From positions 62,001-126,000 of the forward strand of contig NZ_JACHCG010000002.1 in assembly GCF_014200595.1 (NCBI RefSeq): a stretch of DNA of 64,000 nt. Direction: 5' to 3'. This document shows positions 55,782 through 64,000 of the stretch, one piece after another. This DNA is from Pedobacter cryoconitis (GTDB lineage: Bacteria; Bacteroidota; Bacteroidia; Sphingobacteriales; Sphingobacteriaceae). The translations under genes and the position numbers were made by a program. Under the pieces are notes generated by a model, which saw nothing but the letters and a program-made list of their open reading frames with translations, made no database searches and had not been told where the DNA came from. Each line of letters starts with the position of its first letter. Within the stretch, counting starts at the first letter, position 1.

Positions 55782-55824
55782 AATATATGTCTCTATTCAA
55801 TAATGCGTTGCACACTGAGTAGCA

Positions 55825-55855
55825 CAAATATATAGATAGAATTGACAAATCAAAA
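55825..55855 (-). promoter_or_regulatory. Predicted his operon promoter
   Basis: On the reverse strand TTTTG (55851-55855) and TATATTTG (55825-55832) are 18 bases apart, an excellent match to the Bacteroidota sigma factor pattern. Transcription would start near 55820, leaving a leader of about 165 bases that contains the His-rich ORF. Confidence 0.65.
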
Positions 55856-55930
55856 ATATATGGCATTTTATTTGATTGAGATGTCATACAGCATAACAAC
55901 GAAGCTGAATTTAATTAAAGAACGCTCATT

Positions 55931-57508
55931 TTGAAAAAAGTACTAGTCCTTATTTTACCCCTTTGCCTCTTTTTATCGTCCTGCAACTGGTTTAAAACCA
56001 CACCAGAGATCGGTGTTATCTTATCAGAACATTTTAAGAATAAACTTTATAAAGATTTTGATACCGCGGCTTATCATGTAGTTTTTAACCGTCACCTCGA
56101 TTCCTTACAGTCTAAATTAAGTAATCCTAAAGTAATTAGTAATTTTTATACGAATGATGAGCATAAAAATTTGCTGGTTTCCCGTTTTTATAGCAATGGG
56201 GAATTAGATACCCTGAAAAGTTATCTGGAAAACAGTAAAGTACACGGATTTAATCCTGAAATATTCAGGTATAAAGACCTGGATCAGGCTTTAACTGCTT
56301 TAACTGCTAATAAATTTAAAAATATCAGTGAAGTGTACCCTGTACTGGCTGATCTGGAACTTTTTACAGCTTCCTCATTATTGAAGTATGATACTTTTAT
56401 CGGGTATGGAAGTATCAATCCGAAAAAAGTATTAAACAGATATTATGTCACAACCAGCAGGCCAGACAGCGGGGCAATGAACAAAGTTCTGGAGACAAAA
56501 AGTCTGGCTAAACTGTTAAAAGATATTCAGCCTGCCGGTGAAAACTATAAAGTATTACAAGCAGCTCTGGCTAACCTTGAAAAAGATCCATCCCGCAATG
56601 CAGCAGCTATTAAAGCTATTGAAGTGAATATGGAAAGATCCAGATGGAAAATCCCCGGATTAAGCTCAGAGTATGTGGAAGTTAATATTCCTGATTTTTC
56701 ACTGACTTGGTTTAAAGAGCAGGATACGGTGACCCATATGAAGGTTTGTGTAGGCGCAAGAAGAGAAAAGGCTTTTGAAGAAAAGCAGAAAATCTATTCA
56801 AAAACACATGCGCTGGACGATAAGCCTAAAAATCACCAGACTCCAATCTTGCTAAGTAAATTTAGTGCAATTGAGGTGAACCCTGTCTGGAATATCCCGG
56901 TAAGCATTGCCAAGAACGAAATTTATAACCAGGCCAGAAGAGATCCATATTATTTATCAAATAATAATATGAAAGTTTATTACAAAGGGAAACTGGTCAA
57001 TGATACTGATACTATTCAGTGGGAAAAGTATTCCAGAGAAAACCTCCCTTTTCAGTTTAAACAAGGTTCAGGTTCAGGAAATGCACTGGGCAAGTTCAAA
57101 TTTATGTTTGATAACGGTGCAAGTATCTATTTACATGATACCAATAATAAATCAGCGTTTAATTCTGCCAGCCGTGCAATCAGTCATGGTTGTGTACGTG
57201 TAGAAAGACCTTTGGAATTTGCACAGAAAATGGTGCATAACGATGCTGAATACGATCAGCTAAGGATGGAAGTCAACTTGCCACCAGTAGATACCACGAA
57301 AATGGGCATTTACAGAAAAAAACTGGCAAAAAAAGCAGATACTTTAAATGTATTTCAATTGAAACCGAAATGGTTTGGAACCAGAAAAAATATATCTGTA
57401 TTTATCAATTATAAAACTGCCTGGGCCGAAAACGGAAAAATCGAATATCGCAATGATGTTTACGGGCTGGATGATGCACTGTATGCTGCAATGAAAAAAT
57501 ACCTGTAA
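55931..57508 (+). CDS. L,D-transpeptidase (YkuD family) lipoprotein
   Basis: Forms 3-3 cross-links in peptidoglycan or attaches proteins to it. The 525 residues begin at TTG (no ATG available) with a lipoprotein signal ending LFLSSC (Cys18). The catalytic domain is in the second half (about 250-480), with the SHGCVRV motif near 419-425 and the upstream EVNPVWNIPVSIAKNE. The long N-terminal helical region is typical of YcbB-type enzymes of this phylum. Divergent from the his operon. Confidence 0.9.
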   Translation: MKKVLVLILPLCLFLSSCNWFKTTPEIGVILSEHFKNKLYKDFDTAAYHVVFNRHLDSLQSKLSNPKVISNFYTNDEHKNLLVSRFYSNGELDTLKSYLENSKVHGFNPEIFRYKDLDQALTALTANKFKNISEVYPVLADLELFTASSLLKYDTFIGYGSINPKKVLNRYYVTTSRPDSGAMNKVLETKSLAKLLKDIQPAGENYKVLQAALANLEKDPSRNAAAIKAIEVNMERSRWKIPGLSSEYVEVNIPDFSLTWFKEQDTVTHMKVCVGARREKAFEEKQKIYSKTHALDDKPKNHQTPILLSKFSAIEVNPVWNIPVSIAKNEIYNQARRDPYYLSNNNMKVYYKGKLVNDTDTIQWEKYSRENLPFQFKQGSGSGNALGKFKFMFDNGASIYLHDTNNKSAFNSASRAISHGCVRVERPLEFAQKMVHNDAEYDQLRMEVNLPPVDTTKMGIYRKKLAKKADTLNVFQLKPKWFGTRKNISVFINYKTAWAENGKIEYRNDVYGLDDALYAAMKKYL

Positions 57509-57529
57509 AGATTTATTAATGAGTGATTA

Positions 57530-57598
57530 AAGGCCTGATTTTATATCGGGCCTTATTGCGTTCGTACTGGATCCATGGTGAATCAGGGATCCAGCACG
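57530..57598 (+). terminator. Terminator hairpin followed by a second inverted repeat
   Basis: AAGGCCTGA pairs with TCGGGCCTT (57530-57538 with 57546-57554; one wobble). Twelve bases later CTGGATCC (57567-57574) pairs with GGATCCAG (57587-57594), extended by CGT/ACG with one mismatch. The first should terminate the transpeptidase gene; the second has no T run and its role is unclear. Confidence 0.65.
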
Positions 57599-57711
57599 AG
57601 CTCAACTTGAGCCAGACAAGAGCAGCAATTCTATTTGGGCTTGCAGCTATTCTTTTGAAATTTCTGTTTTTTACCGAATGATTGTAATTAAATTTATACC
57701 TTTGGTTTTTA

Positions 57712-59739
57712 ATGAATTTCCTCTACCCAGGTTTTCTTTTTTCACTGCTGGCGGTAGCTATACCTATCCTTATTCATTTATTTAATTTCCGGAAATTTAA
57801 GAAGGTATATTTTAGCAATGTGTCTTTCTTAAAGGCTGTTACAGTACAGCATTCTTCCCGTGAAAAACTTCGTAACTTATTAATACTGGCCTGCCGGATA
57901 CTCGCAATTACTTTCCTGGTACTGGCTTTTGCACGTCCATACTGGTCATCAGGATCAGCAGGATCTCCTGAAAATGGAAACCTCGTTAATATCTATATTG
58001 ATAACTCTTATAGCATGGAGGCGGTTAATAAAGAAGGCTCTTTATTGGACGAAGCAAAGCGTAAAGCAAAAACGATTGCCAAACAATTTCAGCTGAATGA
58101 TAAATTCCAATTAACAACTAATGATTTTGAAGGCAGGCATCAGCGTCTGGTCAATGCCGAGGAACTGGCGAACCTGGTTGATGAAGTCAAAGTTTCTCCC
58201 GTAGAACGCAGCTTACAACAGGTCATTAACAGGCAAAACTCAGCAGATGCAGGAAAAAGGAATCAGTATAACTATGTGATTTCTGATTTTCAGCAACAGT
58301 TTGTTGGGAAATCAACACTGCATACTGAAAAAAATAATTCGCTCAACCTGGTCAGGTTAAATGCCAATACTATTCCTAATGTTGCTGTAGATAGTATCTG
58401 GTCATTGTCTCCTGCACACAAACCCGGTGACCGGGAGAAATTTGTTGTGCAGCTGCGCAATTATTCGGCTGACGCCAGTACTGGAATTCCCTTAAAACTG
58501 ACGATTAACAATCAGCAAAAAGCATTGGCTACTTTAAATATTCCGGCCGGAAAATCGGTTCGTGACACTTTAAGCTTTAGCGGTTCAGCTGCCGGGTGGC
58601 AAAAAGGAATGGTTAGCATTAAAGATTTTCCAGTCACTTTTGATGACAACCTGGCTTTTACTTTTAAAGTAACTACTGAACTGAAAGTCCTCCAGCTTAG
58701 CGGAGAGAATTCCGGAAAATATATCAACGCGCTTTTTGGAGCAGACCCTTATTTTAAATTGAGCACAATGCCTGAATCAGCTATTGTTTATGCTGGTTTC
58801 CATCAATATGACCTGATTATAATTGCTGGCTTAAAAGCACCTTCCAGCGGTTTGGCACAGGAGCTTAAAAACTATATGAAAAACGGGGGGGCAGTTGTTG
58901 TTTTTCCGGATCTGGAAGCTGGTGCAGCTGTTTACTCTTCCTTTTTACAAGATTTAGCTATCCCACAAACTGTTTCTTTAAGTAAGGATACGGTTACGGT
59001 AAATACGATTGCACTAAAGAATAAGGTATTTAATGATGTATTTGAAGAGATACCTGCAAAATTAGACTTACCGAAAGTAAACCAGCATTTTATTTACGCA
59101 GGAAATAACAGCAACGGGAGAGAAGATTTAATGGGACTGCCTTTAAATCAGCCATTTTTCAGTAAATACCGTTCGGGGGCAGGACAACTGTACCTTTGTG
59201 CAACTTCTTTAGCCATCAAAGACAGTAATTTACCTCAGCACCCGGTATTTGTACCTTTACTTTATAAAATTGCTTTAACCAGCGTACAGGAGCAGCCTTT
59301 ATATTATACGATCGGAAAAAGTAATTACCTGAGCTCGGCGCCCATTACCATTAGCCCCAATCAGTCACTGCGTTTAATTTCTGGAAAACAGGAAGTTATC
59401 CCTGAAATCAGGCAGGTGCCCGGTCAGACTTTATTGTATGTTGCCGACCAGATTAAAACGCCCGGAGTTTATGAATTATATAAAGCTGACGCGCTGCTCA
59501 GTACTTATGCATTTAATCAGGGCCGCGCGGAATCAGATCTGCATTATGCTGATGATAAAGCTCTTCTGGCAATTTTTGGGGCTGAAAAAGTAAACCTGAC
59601 CAAAGCTGGGGATGATTTGTCATTTAAAGCTGTGGAAAATAACCGCACAGAGTTATGGAAACTTTGCCTAGTTTTGTGTGCTGTTTTTTTAGCCGTTGAA
59701 GCCCTATTGATTCGATTTTTTAACAAATTAAAAATATAA
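57712..59739 (+). CDS. BatA-domain and vWA-like membrane protein
   Basis: A 675-residue protein. The N-terminal 90 residues are the BatA domain (FLYPGFLFSLLAVAIPILIHLFNFRKFKKVYFSNV, two helices), followed by a vWA-type region with VNIYIDNSYSME (MIDAS-like, incomplete DxSxS), a long extracytoplasmic middle and a final helix near 645-665. The family occurs with Bat operons and MoxR ATPases; its molecular role is unknown. A dihydroorotase-like gene follows after six bases, so they are likely co-transcribed. Confidence 0.85.
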   Translation: MNFLYPGFLFSLLAVAIPILIHLFNFRKFKKVYFSNVSFLKAVTVQHSSREKLRNLLILACRILAITFLVLAFARPYWSSGSAGSPENGNLVNIYIDNSYSMEAVNKEGSLLDEAKRKAKTIAKQFQLNDKFQLTTNDFEGRHQRLVNAEELANLVDEVKVSPVERSLQQVINRQNSADAGKRNQYNYVISDFQQQFVGKSTLHTEKNNSLNLVRLNANTIPNVAVDSIWSLSPAHKPGDREKFVVQLRNYSADASTGIPLKLTINNQQKALATLNIPAGKSVRDTLSFSGSAAGWQKGMVSIKDFPVTFDDNLAFTFKVTTELKVLQLSGENSGKYINALFGADPYFKLSTMPESAIVYAGFHQYDLIIIAGLKAPSSGLAQELKNYMKNGGAVVVFPDLEAGAAVYSSFLQDLAIPQTVSLSKDTVTVNTIALKNKVFNDVFEEIPAKLDLPKVNQHFIYAGNNSNGREDLMGLPLNQPFFSKYRSGAGQLYLCATSLAIKDSNLPQHPVFVPLLYKIALTSVQEQPLYYTIGKSNYLSSAPITISPNQSLRLISGKQEVIPEIRQVPGQTLLYVADQIKTPGVYELYKADALLSTYAFNQGRAESDLHYADDKALLAIFGAEKVNLTKAGDDLSFKAVENNRTELWKLCLVLCAVFLAVEALLIRFFNKLKI

Positions 59740-59745
59740 AAAGAC

Positions 59746-61008
59746 ATGAACCTTCTCCTCACAGGCGTAACCGTTACCGATCCGAATAGCAAGCATAATC
59801 AGAAAATCTGTGATATTCGTGTGGTACAGGGAAAAATCGCTGAGATAGAGCGTACTTTAAAGCCATTGGAAAATGAGCAGGTGATCAATGGTCAGGGTGC
59901 TTTTCTGGCGCCAGGATTCTTTGACCTGAACTGTTCTATTGGAGATCCTGGTTTTGAAACCAAAGAAGATATTCAAACAGCAACCGCTGCGGCACAGGCA
60001 GGTGGATTTACTGGTCTGGCTGTTTTACCGCATACCAAACCTGTGGTACATTCAAAAGGCGAAGTAGAATATATTATCAATAAAGCTAAAAATAACCTGG
60101 TCGATGTTTATCCGCTGGGAGCGATCAGTCATGACCTGGAAGGAAAAGAACTGGCTGAGCTTTTTGATATGAAAAATGCAGGGGCAATAGCTTTTACGGA
60201 CGGAAACAGACCAATCACAGATGACGGTTTTATGAGCCGCGCACTGCAATACTGCAAAGGAATTGATGGTTTATTGATCGTATACCCTGAAAATAAAGCA
60301 ATCGCCGGTAAATCGCAGGTGAATGAAAGTAAAACCAGTGTATTACTTGGAATGAAAGGTATGCCTGCATTAGCAGAAGAAATGCATATTTCAAGGGATA
60401 TTTTCCTGGCTACTTATCATCAGGCACCAGTGCACATCACGAGTATCTCTACTGCGGGTTCTGTAGCACTGATTAAAAAAGCGAAAAAAGATGGTTTACA
60501 GATCTCCTGTGATGTTGCTGCACATCATTTAGTTTTCACAGAAGAACTTTTAAACGATTTCGACAGCAATTATAAAATTAAACCACCATTACGTGGCAAA
60601 GCAGATATTAAAGCTTTACTGGCAGGACTAAAGGACGGGACTATTGATGCCATCTCTTCACAACACCGCCCGCATGAGCCAGAGTTTAAAGATGTGGAGT
60701 TTGAGATTGCGGCTTACGGAATCACAGCTTTACAAACAGTATTGCCTTTATTGGTGAGGGCCGGACTGGATGCAGCTCAGATCGTAGAGAAACTTGCCAT
60801 TAACCCCCGTAAATTACTTAAACTGCAAGTCCCTGTAATTGCGGCTGGTGAAACTGCGAATTTCGTAGTGTTCAACCCCGCAGAAAAATGGGAATACAAT
60901 AGCACCACTAACCTTTCGAAGTCAAGAAATACCCCTTTATTAAATCAAACCCTGACCGGGAAAGTTCAACTCGTTTATAACAACAATCAATTTCAAGTAT
61001 ATGGATAG
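59746..61008 (+). CDS. Dihydroorotase homologue lacking the metal site (pseudoenzyme)
   Basis: A 420-residue amidohydrolase-fold protein clearly related to PyrC, but altered at the catalytic positions. Where active PyrC of this genome has DDQVHFREPG this one has DLNCSIGDPG (no His). ATHCEDE is replaced by VYPENKA, LHILHIST by VHITSIST, and the catalytic Asp in ATDHAPH by SSQHRPH. The carboxylated-Lys segment is not recognisable. It resembles the inactive PyrC' subunit that supports aspartate transcarbamoylase in Pseudomonas. It follows batA and overlaps the next gene by eight bases. Confidence 0.85.
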   Translation: MNLLLTGVTVTDPNSKHNQKICDIRVVQGKIAEIERTLKPLENEQVINGQGAFLAPGFFDLNCSIGDPGFETKEDIQTATAAAQAGGFTGLAVLPHTKPVVHSKGEVEYIINKAKNNLVDVYPLGAISHDLEGKELAELFDMKNAGAIAFTDGNRPITDDGFMSRALQYCKGIDGLLIVYPENKAIAGKSQVNESKTSVLLGMKGMPALAEEMHISRDIFLATYHQAPVHITSISTAGSVALIKKAKKDGLQISCDVAAHHLVFTEELLNDFDSNYKIKPPLRGKADIKALLAGLKDGTIDAISSQHRPHEPEFKDVEFEIAAYGITALQTVLPLLVRAGLDAAQIVEKLAINPRKLLKLQVPVIAAGETANFVVFNPAEKWEYNSTTNLSKSRNTPLLNQTLTGKVQLVYNNNQFQVYG

Positions 61009-61675
61009 TAAAGTACAGAGCGCTCTTGTAGCCTCATTAGATAAATTTGCAGCACTTTCAGGTAATGATTCTTTAACATTACAACAGGATTTACTGGATG
61101 TTTTCAATAAGGACCTGGGCTTTTTAGAGAAGGTAGAAGAATTTGATGGTGTATTTGATGAATACCCGGCTTTTGATGAGCTGAGAGAAGTTTATTTTGA
61201 TTTATTAATGATCAACTTCTTCGCAAGCGATATTAAGAAACTGGAAGAAGATTACCTGGATACTGATGAGTGGGCAGATATCGAAGAAGATACCATTGAC
61301 CGTGGAACTGAGTTATTAAACTTGTTGTTATACATCAATGAATGTCACGATGAGCAGATCAAACCTGAACTGGGAGATTTCTTAAGAGAATTCTTATTGG
61401 TAGAAGAAGATGAGTTCCAGGACGAATTCCACATCTATGAAGATCTGATCAGCAATCAGCAATTAGCAGAAAGCAGCATTGAGGATATCATCAGTCACAA
61501 AGGAATGATTGAGCTTGGCGAGGAAATGGAAGAACTATTTGTTCCTTTTATGAGCTTCTTCAATCAGCCAAAAGCGAATGAACAGGCTTTTAAAGATTTA
61601 GAACAGTTTAGTGCAAATAAAGAATTTGATACTGCTGTATATAATTTGATTGCTGTTTTTAACGAAAAAAACTAA
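61001..61675 (+). CDS. Hypothetical acidic cytoplasmic protein
   Basis: A 224-residue protein, very acidic (clusters such as LEEDYLDTDEWADIEEDT, VEEDEFQDEFHIYED), predicted mostly helical and soluble. No family is recognised. It overlaps the end of the dihydroorotase-like gene by eight bases and the next gene starts eight bases after it, which suggests a transcription unit of BatA, pseudo-dihydroorotase, this protein and the DUF4199 protein. Confidence 0.7.
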   Translation: MDSKVQSALVASLDKFAALSGNDSLTLQQDLLDVFNKDLGFLEKVEEFDGVFDEYPAFDELREVYFDLLMINFFASDIKKLEEDYLDTDEWADIEEDTIDRGTELLNLLLYINECHDEQIKPELGDFLREFLLVEEDEFQDEFHIYEDLISNQQLAESSIEDIISHKGMIELGEEMEELFVPFMSFFNQPKANEQAFKDLEQFSANKEFDTAVYNLIAVFNEKN

Positions 61676-61683
61676 GCTGTTTT

Positions 61684-62223
61684 ATGGAACAACAATTAAG
61701 AGAAATAGAGATTAAACCGAATAAAATTGCTTTTCAGACGGCTATTGTTTTCTCACTTTACACATTAGCGTTAGTATTTATATTCAAATTATTGAATATT
61801 GATACACAGGATGAGCATATCAGTGTACCTACACGGATTATCAGTATGATCTGTAGCTATGTGCCTTATATACTGGCAATTTTGTATGCACAAACTAAAT
61901 ACAGAACTGCGCTTGGCGGTTATATGAGTTTTGGCAAAGCATTCTCTGCCGGATTCAAAGTGGCAGCTTATTCGGGTTTATTTATAGCTCTGTTGTTTGT
62001 CTTATATTATAAAGTATTGGATACTTCAGCTTTAAATCATTCTGTTGATGTCGCTCTTGAAAAAGCTGGTGACGATCCTAAAGCAATAAAGGGAGTAGAA
62101 ATGATGAGACCTTATCTTGCTATATTTATAGGATTTGGTGCTGCCATTACTTATACCCTTTTTGGCTTGATATTAAGCCTTATTGGTGCTGCGGTATTGA
62201 AAAAAGATAACCCCGCTGTTTAG
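61684..62223 (+). CDS. DUF4199 membrane protein
   Basis: A 179-residue protein with four predicted membrane helices (near 19-37, 52-67, 92-110 and 142-168). The GGYMSFGKAFSAGF segment (about 76-89) is the characteristic element of the DUF4199 family, which is common in Bacteroidota and often neighbours glycosyltransferases, as here. Function unknown. Confidence 0.85.
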   Translation: MEQQLREIEIKPNKIAFQTAIVFSLYTLALVFIFKLLNIDTQDEHISVPTRIISMICSYVPYILAILYAQTKYRTALGGYMSFGKAFSAGFKVAAYSGLFIALLFVLYYKVLDTSALNHSVDVALEKAGDDPKAIKGVEMMRPYLAIFIGFGAAITYTLFGLILSLIGAAVLKKDNPAV

Positions 62224-62346
62224 TAGATTGTCGCAACAATTTCCTGGCTGATCATCGCCCGAAACAGAAGATAAATAGCAAACGTGCAGGTTTTATCATT
62301 TTAATTGATAAAATTTGCACGTTATTTTTACTTGAATTTATACTGC

Positions 62347-63300
62347 ATGGACATATCTGTTGTCATTCCCCTGTTTAACGAAGACGAATCATTGCCCGAA
62401 CTGACTGCCTGGATCGCCAGGGTAATGTCTGACAATAATTTTTCTTACGAAATCCTTTTTGTTGATGATGGCAGTACGGATACCTCATGGCAAGTAATTG
62501 AGGAATTGAAAAAGACTTATCCAGCTGTCAAAGCAATTAAGTTCAGACGTAACTATGGAAAATCTGCTGCACTGAATGTAGCTTTTGAAGCTTCACAGGG
62601 CGATGTGATTATTACCATGGATGCGGATTTGCAGGATAGTCCGGATGAGATCCCAGAATTATACCGCAGATTAAGGGAAGAGAAATTTGACATCATTTCC
62701 GGATGGAAAAAGAAACGTTACGACCCCATTACCAAAACTATTCCTACGAAATTATTCAATGCTGCAACCCGTAAAATGTCCGGCATACAGTTAAACGATT
62801 TCAACTGTGGCTTAAAGGCATACCGTTCTGATGTTGTGAAAACAATAGAGGTTTATGGTGAAATGCACCGTTATATCCCTGTAATTGCTAAATGGGCGGG
62901 ATTCAAGAATATAGGAGAGCAGGTTGTAGAACACCGTGCACGTAAATACGGGGTAACCAAATTTGGTTTCAGCCGTTTTATCAATGGTTTCCTGGATCTG
63001 TTATCTATCTTTTTTGTTGGAAAATTTGGTAAAAGACCGATGCACTTTTTTGGTTCGCTGGGTGTACTGAGTTTTATGGTCGGTACAATTATGGCTTTAT
63101 GGATTATCGGTGAGAAATTATATCACATCTCGATGAACCTGCCAATCAAAAGAGAAGTTACCGATCAACCTGGATTTTATATTGCGTTAGTAGCTATTAT
63201 TGTAGGTTCACAACTCTTCCTTACTGGATTTGTCGCTGAACTGGTTACCCGTAATGCACCAGAACGCAATGACTATCTGATAGAAAAAGAAATACTTTAA
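62347..63300 (+). CDS. Family 2 glycosyltransferase, GtrB/DPM1-like
   Basis: Transfers a sugar, probably to a lipid carrier such as undecaprenyl phosphate. From ATG 62347 the chain has 317 residues (a start at 62305 is unlikely). Features are ISVVIPLFNEDESLPEL, FVDDGSTDTSW, MDADLQDSPDEIP (the DxD) and SGWKKKRYDPI, then two membrane helices near 235-255 and 272-295, the typical ArnC/GtrB layout. GtrA, a possible partner, is at 7718. The following glycosyltransferase gene starts two bases on. Confidence 0.92.
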   Translation: MDISVVIPLFNEDESLPELTAWIARVMSDNNFSYEILFVDDGSTDTSWQVIEELKKTYPAVKAIKFRRNYGKSAALNVAFEASQGDVIITMDADLQDSPDEIPELYRRLREEKFDIISGWKKKRYDPITKTIPTKLFNAATRKMSGIQLNDFNCGLKAYRSDVVKTIEVYGEMHRYIPVIAKWAGFKNIGEQVVEHRARKYGVTKFGFSRFINGFLDLLSIFFVGKFGKRPMHFFGSLGVLSFMVGTIMALWIIGEKLYHISMNLPIKREVTDQPGFYIALVAIIVGSQLFLTGFVAELVTRNAPERNDYLIEKEIL

Positions 63301-63302
63301 GC

Positions 63303-64000
63303 ATGTTTTTTTCGATCATTATCCCTTTATATAACCGGCCACAGGAGATAGACGAACTGCTGGCCACACTTTGCCTGCAAACTTATATGCAATTCGAAGT
63401 GGTAGTGATTGAAGACGGATCTTCGCTCACTGCAAAGGAAATTGTAAACAGGTACGCGGATAAACTGGATATTAAATACTTCTTCAAGCCAAATGAAGGA
63501 CAGGGTTTTGCCCGGAATTATGGTTTTGAAAGAGCAAAAGGCGATTATTTCATCATTTTTGATTCAGATTGCCTTATTCCGCATGACTACCTGGAGACCG
63601 TAAAAGACTATTTATATGACCATCATCTGGATGCTTATGGTGGCCCGGATGCGGCACATGATAGTTTTACCCCGGTACAAAAAGCAATCAGTTATGGAAT
63701 GACTTCAGTTTTTACTACTGGCGGAATCCGGGGAAACAAAAAACATGTAGGCCAATTCCATCCAAGGAGCTTTAATATGGGGGTTTCCAGAGAAGTATGG
63801 GAGAAAGTTGGTGGATTTAAGCTGACCAGGCTCGGAGAGGATATTGAATACAGTATCCGTATCCATCAGCATGGATTTAAGATTGGTCTGATTCCCGGAG
63901 CTAAGGTTTTTCATAAAAGAAGAACAAGTATGTTCCAGTTTTATAAACAAATTCACTTTTTTGGCCGTGCAAGGATCAATATCTATAAACATTTTCCTGC
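63303..64000 (+). CDS. Family 2 glycosyltransferase (cut by window edge)
   Basis: The first 232 residues of a GT-A type enzyme. The start is ATG 63303, two bases after the previous stop. FFSIIIPLYNRPQEIDEL, VVIEDGSS, KPNEGQGFARNYGFERAKGD and FDSDCLIPHDY (a DSD motif) identify it, with GEDIEYSIRIHQHGF as the acceptor-side region. It is not a close copy of the preceding enzyme. The sugar and acceptor are unknown and the C-terminus is outside the window. Confidence 0.9.
   Translation, partial: MFFSIIIPLYNRPQEIDELLATLCLQTYMQFEVVVIEDGSSLTAKEIVNRYADKLDIKYFFKPNEGQGFARNYGFERAKGDYFIIFDSDCLIPHDYLETVKDYLYDHHLDAYGGPDAAHDSFTPVQKAISYGMTSVFTTGGIRGNKKHVGQFHPRSFNMGVSREVWEKVGGFKLTRLGEDIEYSIRIHQHGFKIGLIPGAKVFHKRRTSMFQFYKQIHFFGRARINIYKHFP

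Noticed and set aside
55717..55899. A 60-codon reverse-strand ORF (MLCCMTSQSNKMPY...) before hisG
   Set aside because: It would start upstream of the predicted his promoter and runs in a different frame from the His-rich leader; its composition shows no family or signal features.
57563..57598. Attachment site or transposon end at the CTGGATCC inverted repeat
   Set aside because: No integrase, transposase or direct repeat is nearby, so a simple inverted repeat is the safer description.

Overview
The window is chromosomal DNA of a Bacteroidota bacterium, most likely Sphingobacteriaceae and close to Pedobacter. This is inferred from moderately AT-rich DNA, many promoters with the TAnnTTTG -7 element, few Shine-Dalgarno sequences, GldA/C/F/G homologues, the hisGDCBHAF(IE) gene order with fused hisB and hisIE, DUF4199/DUF3810/BatA families, and a single-chain glycyl-tRNA synthetase. 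I saw no IS element, prophage, CRISPR array, rRNA or tRNA. Most of it is housekeeping DNA in short operons.

Layout. 1-7.6 kb: aromatic amino acid catabolism (truncated homogentisate dioxygenase, FAH-family hydrolase, flavin reductase, phenylalanine hydroxylase of a long form, SDR), interrupted by an NlpC/P60 hydrolase and a repeat-containing tail-fibre-like exported protein. 7.7-18.8 kb: GtrA and CAP proteins, glyS, the gldA ATPase separated from its gldFG partners by two paralogous beta-barrel proteins, dnaN, a DedA protein and a zinc phospholipase C-like protein. 18.9-23.2 kb: pyrC-DUF3810-hscA. 23.3-27.5 kb: GIY-YIG protein, DEAD-box helicase, gldC, a heptad coiled-coil protein. 27.6-34.8 kb: cytochrome c maturation genes ccmB, ccmC, ccmD-like, ccmE and ccmF, with a glutamate-type dehydrogenase and msrA between them. 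34.9-38.8 kb: DUF2520, fdx, iscX, kdsC-like, Spy-like, maf, and ppx (minus strand). 38.8-46.8 kb: mainly minus-strand genes (NatAB-like exporter, DUF72, grpE-dnaJ, ftsE, acyl-CoA reductase, universal stress protein) with a plus-strand dicluster ferredoxin. 46.9-55.8 kb: an NlpC/P60 enzyme and the complete histidine operon, which ends in a WD40 gene. 55.9-64 kb: L,D-transpeptidase, BatA-like protein, a dihydroorotase pseudoenzyme, two small conserved proteins and two family 2 glycosyltransferases, the last cut by the window end.

The signals I think deserve most attention are: (1) an 18-codon histidine-rich leader ORF ahead of hisG, with its own promoter and a hairpin over its stop codon, suggesting attenuation of the his operon in Bacteroidota; (2) a perfect loop-free 74-bp palindrome between a ferredoxin gene and a universal stress gene; (3) a dihydroorotase homologue that has lost its metal ligands, alongside a normal pyrC; (4) a CcmE with Cys in place of the haem-binding His, in a ccm set with no ccmA nearby; and (5) a structured leader or possible small RNA upstream of ccmE.
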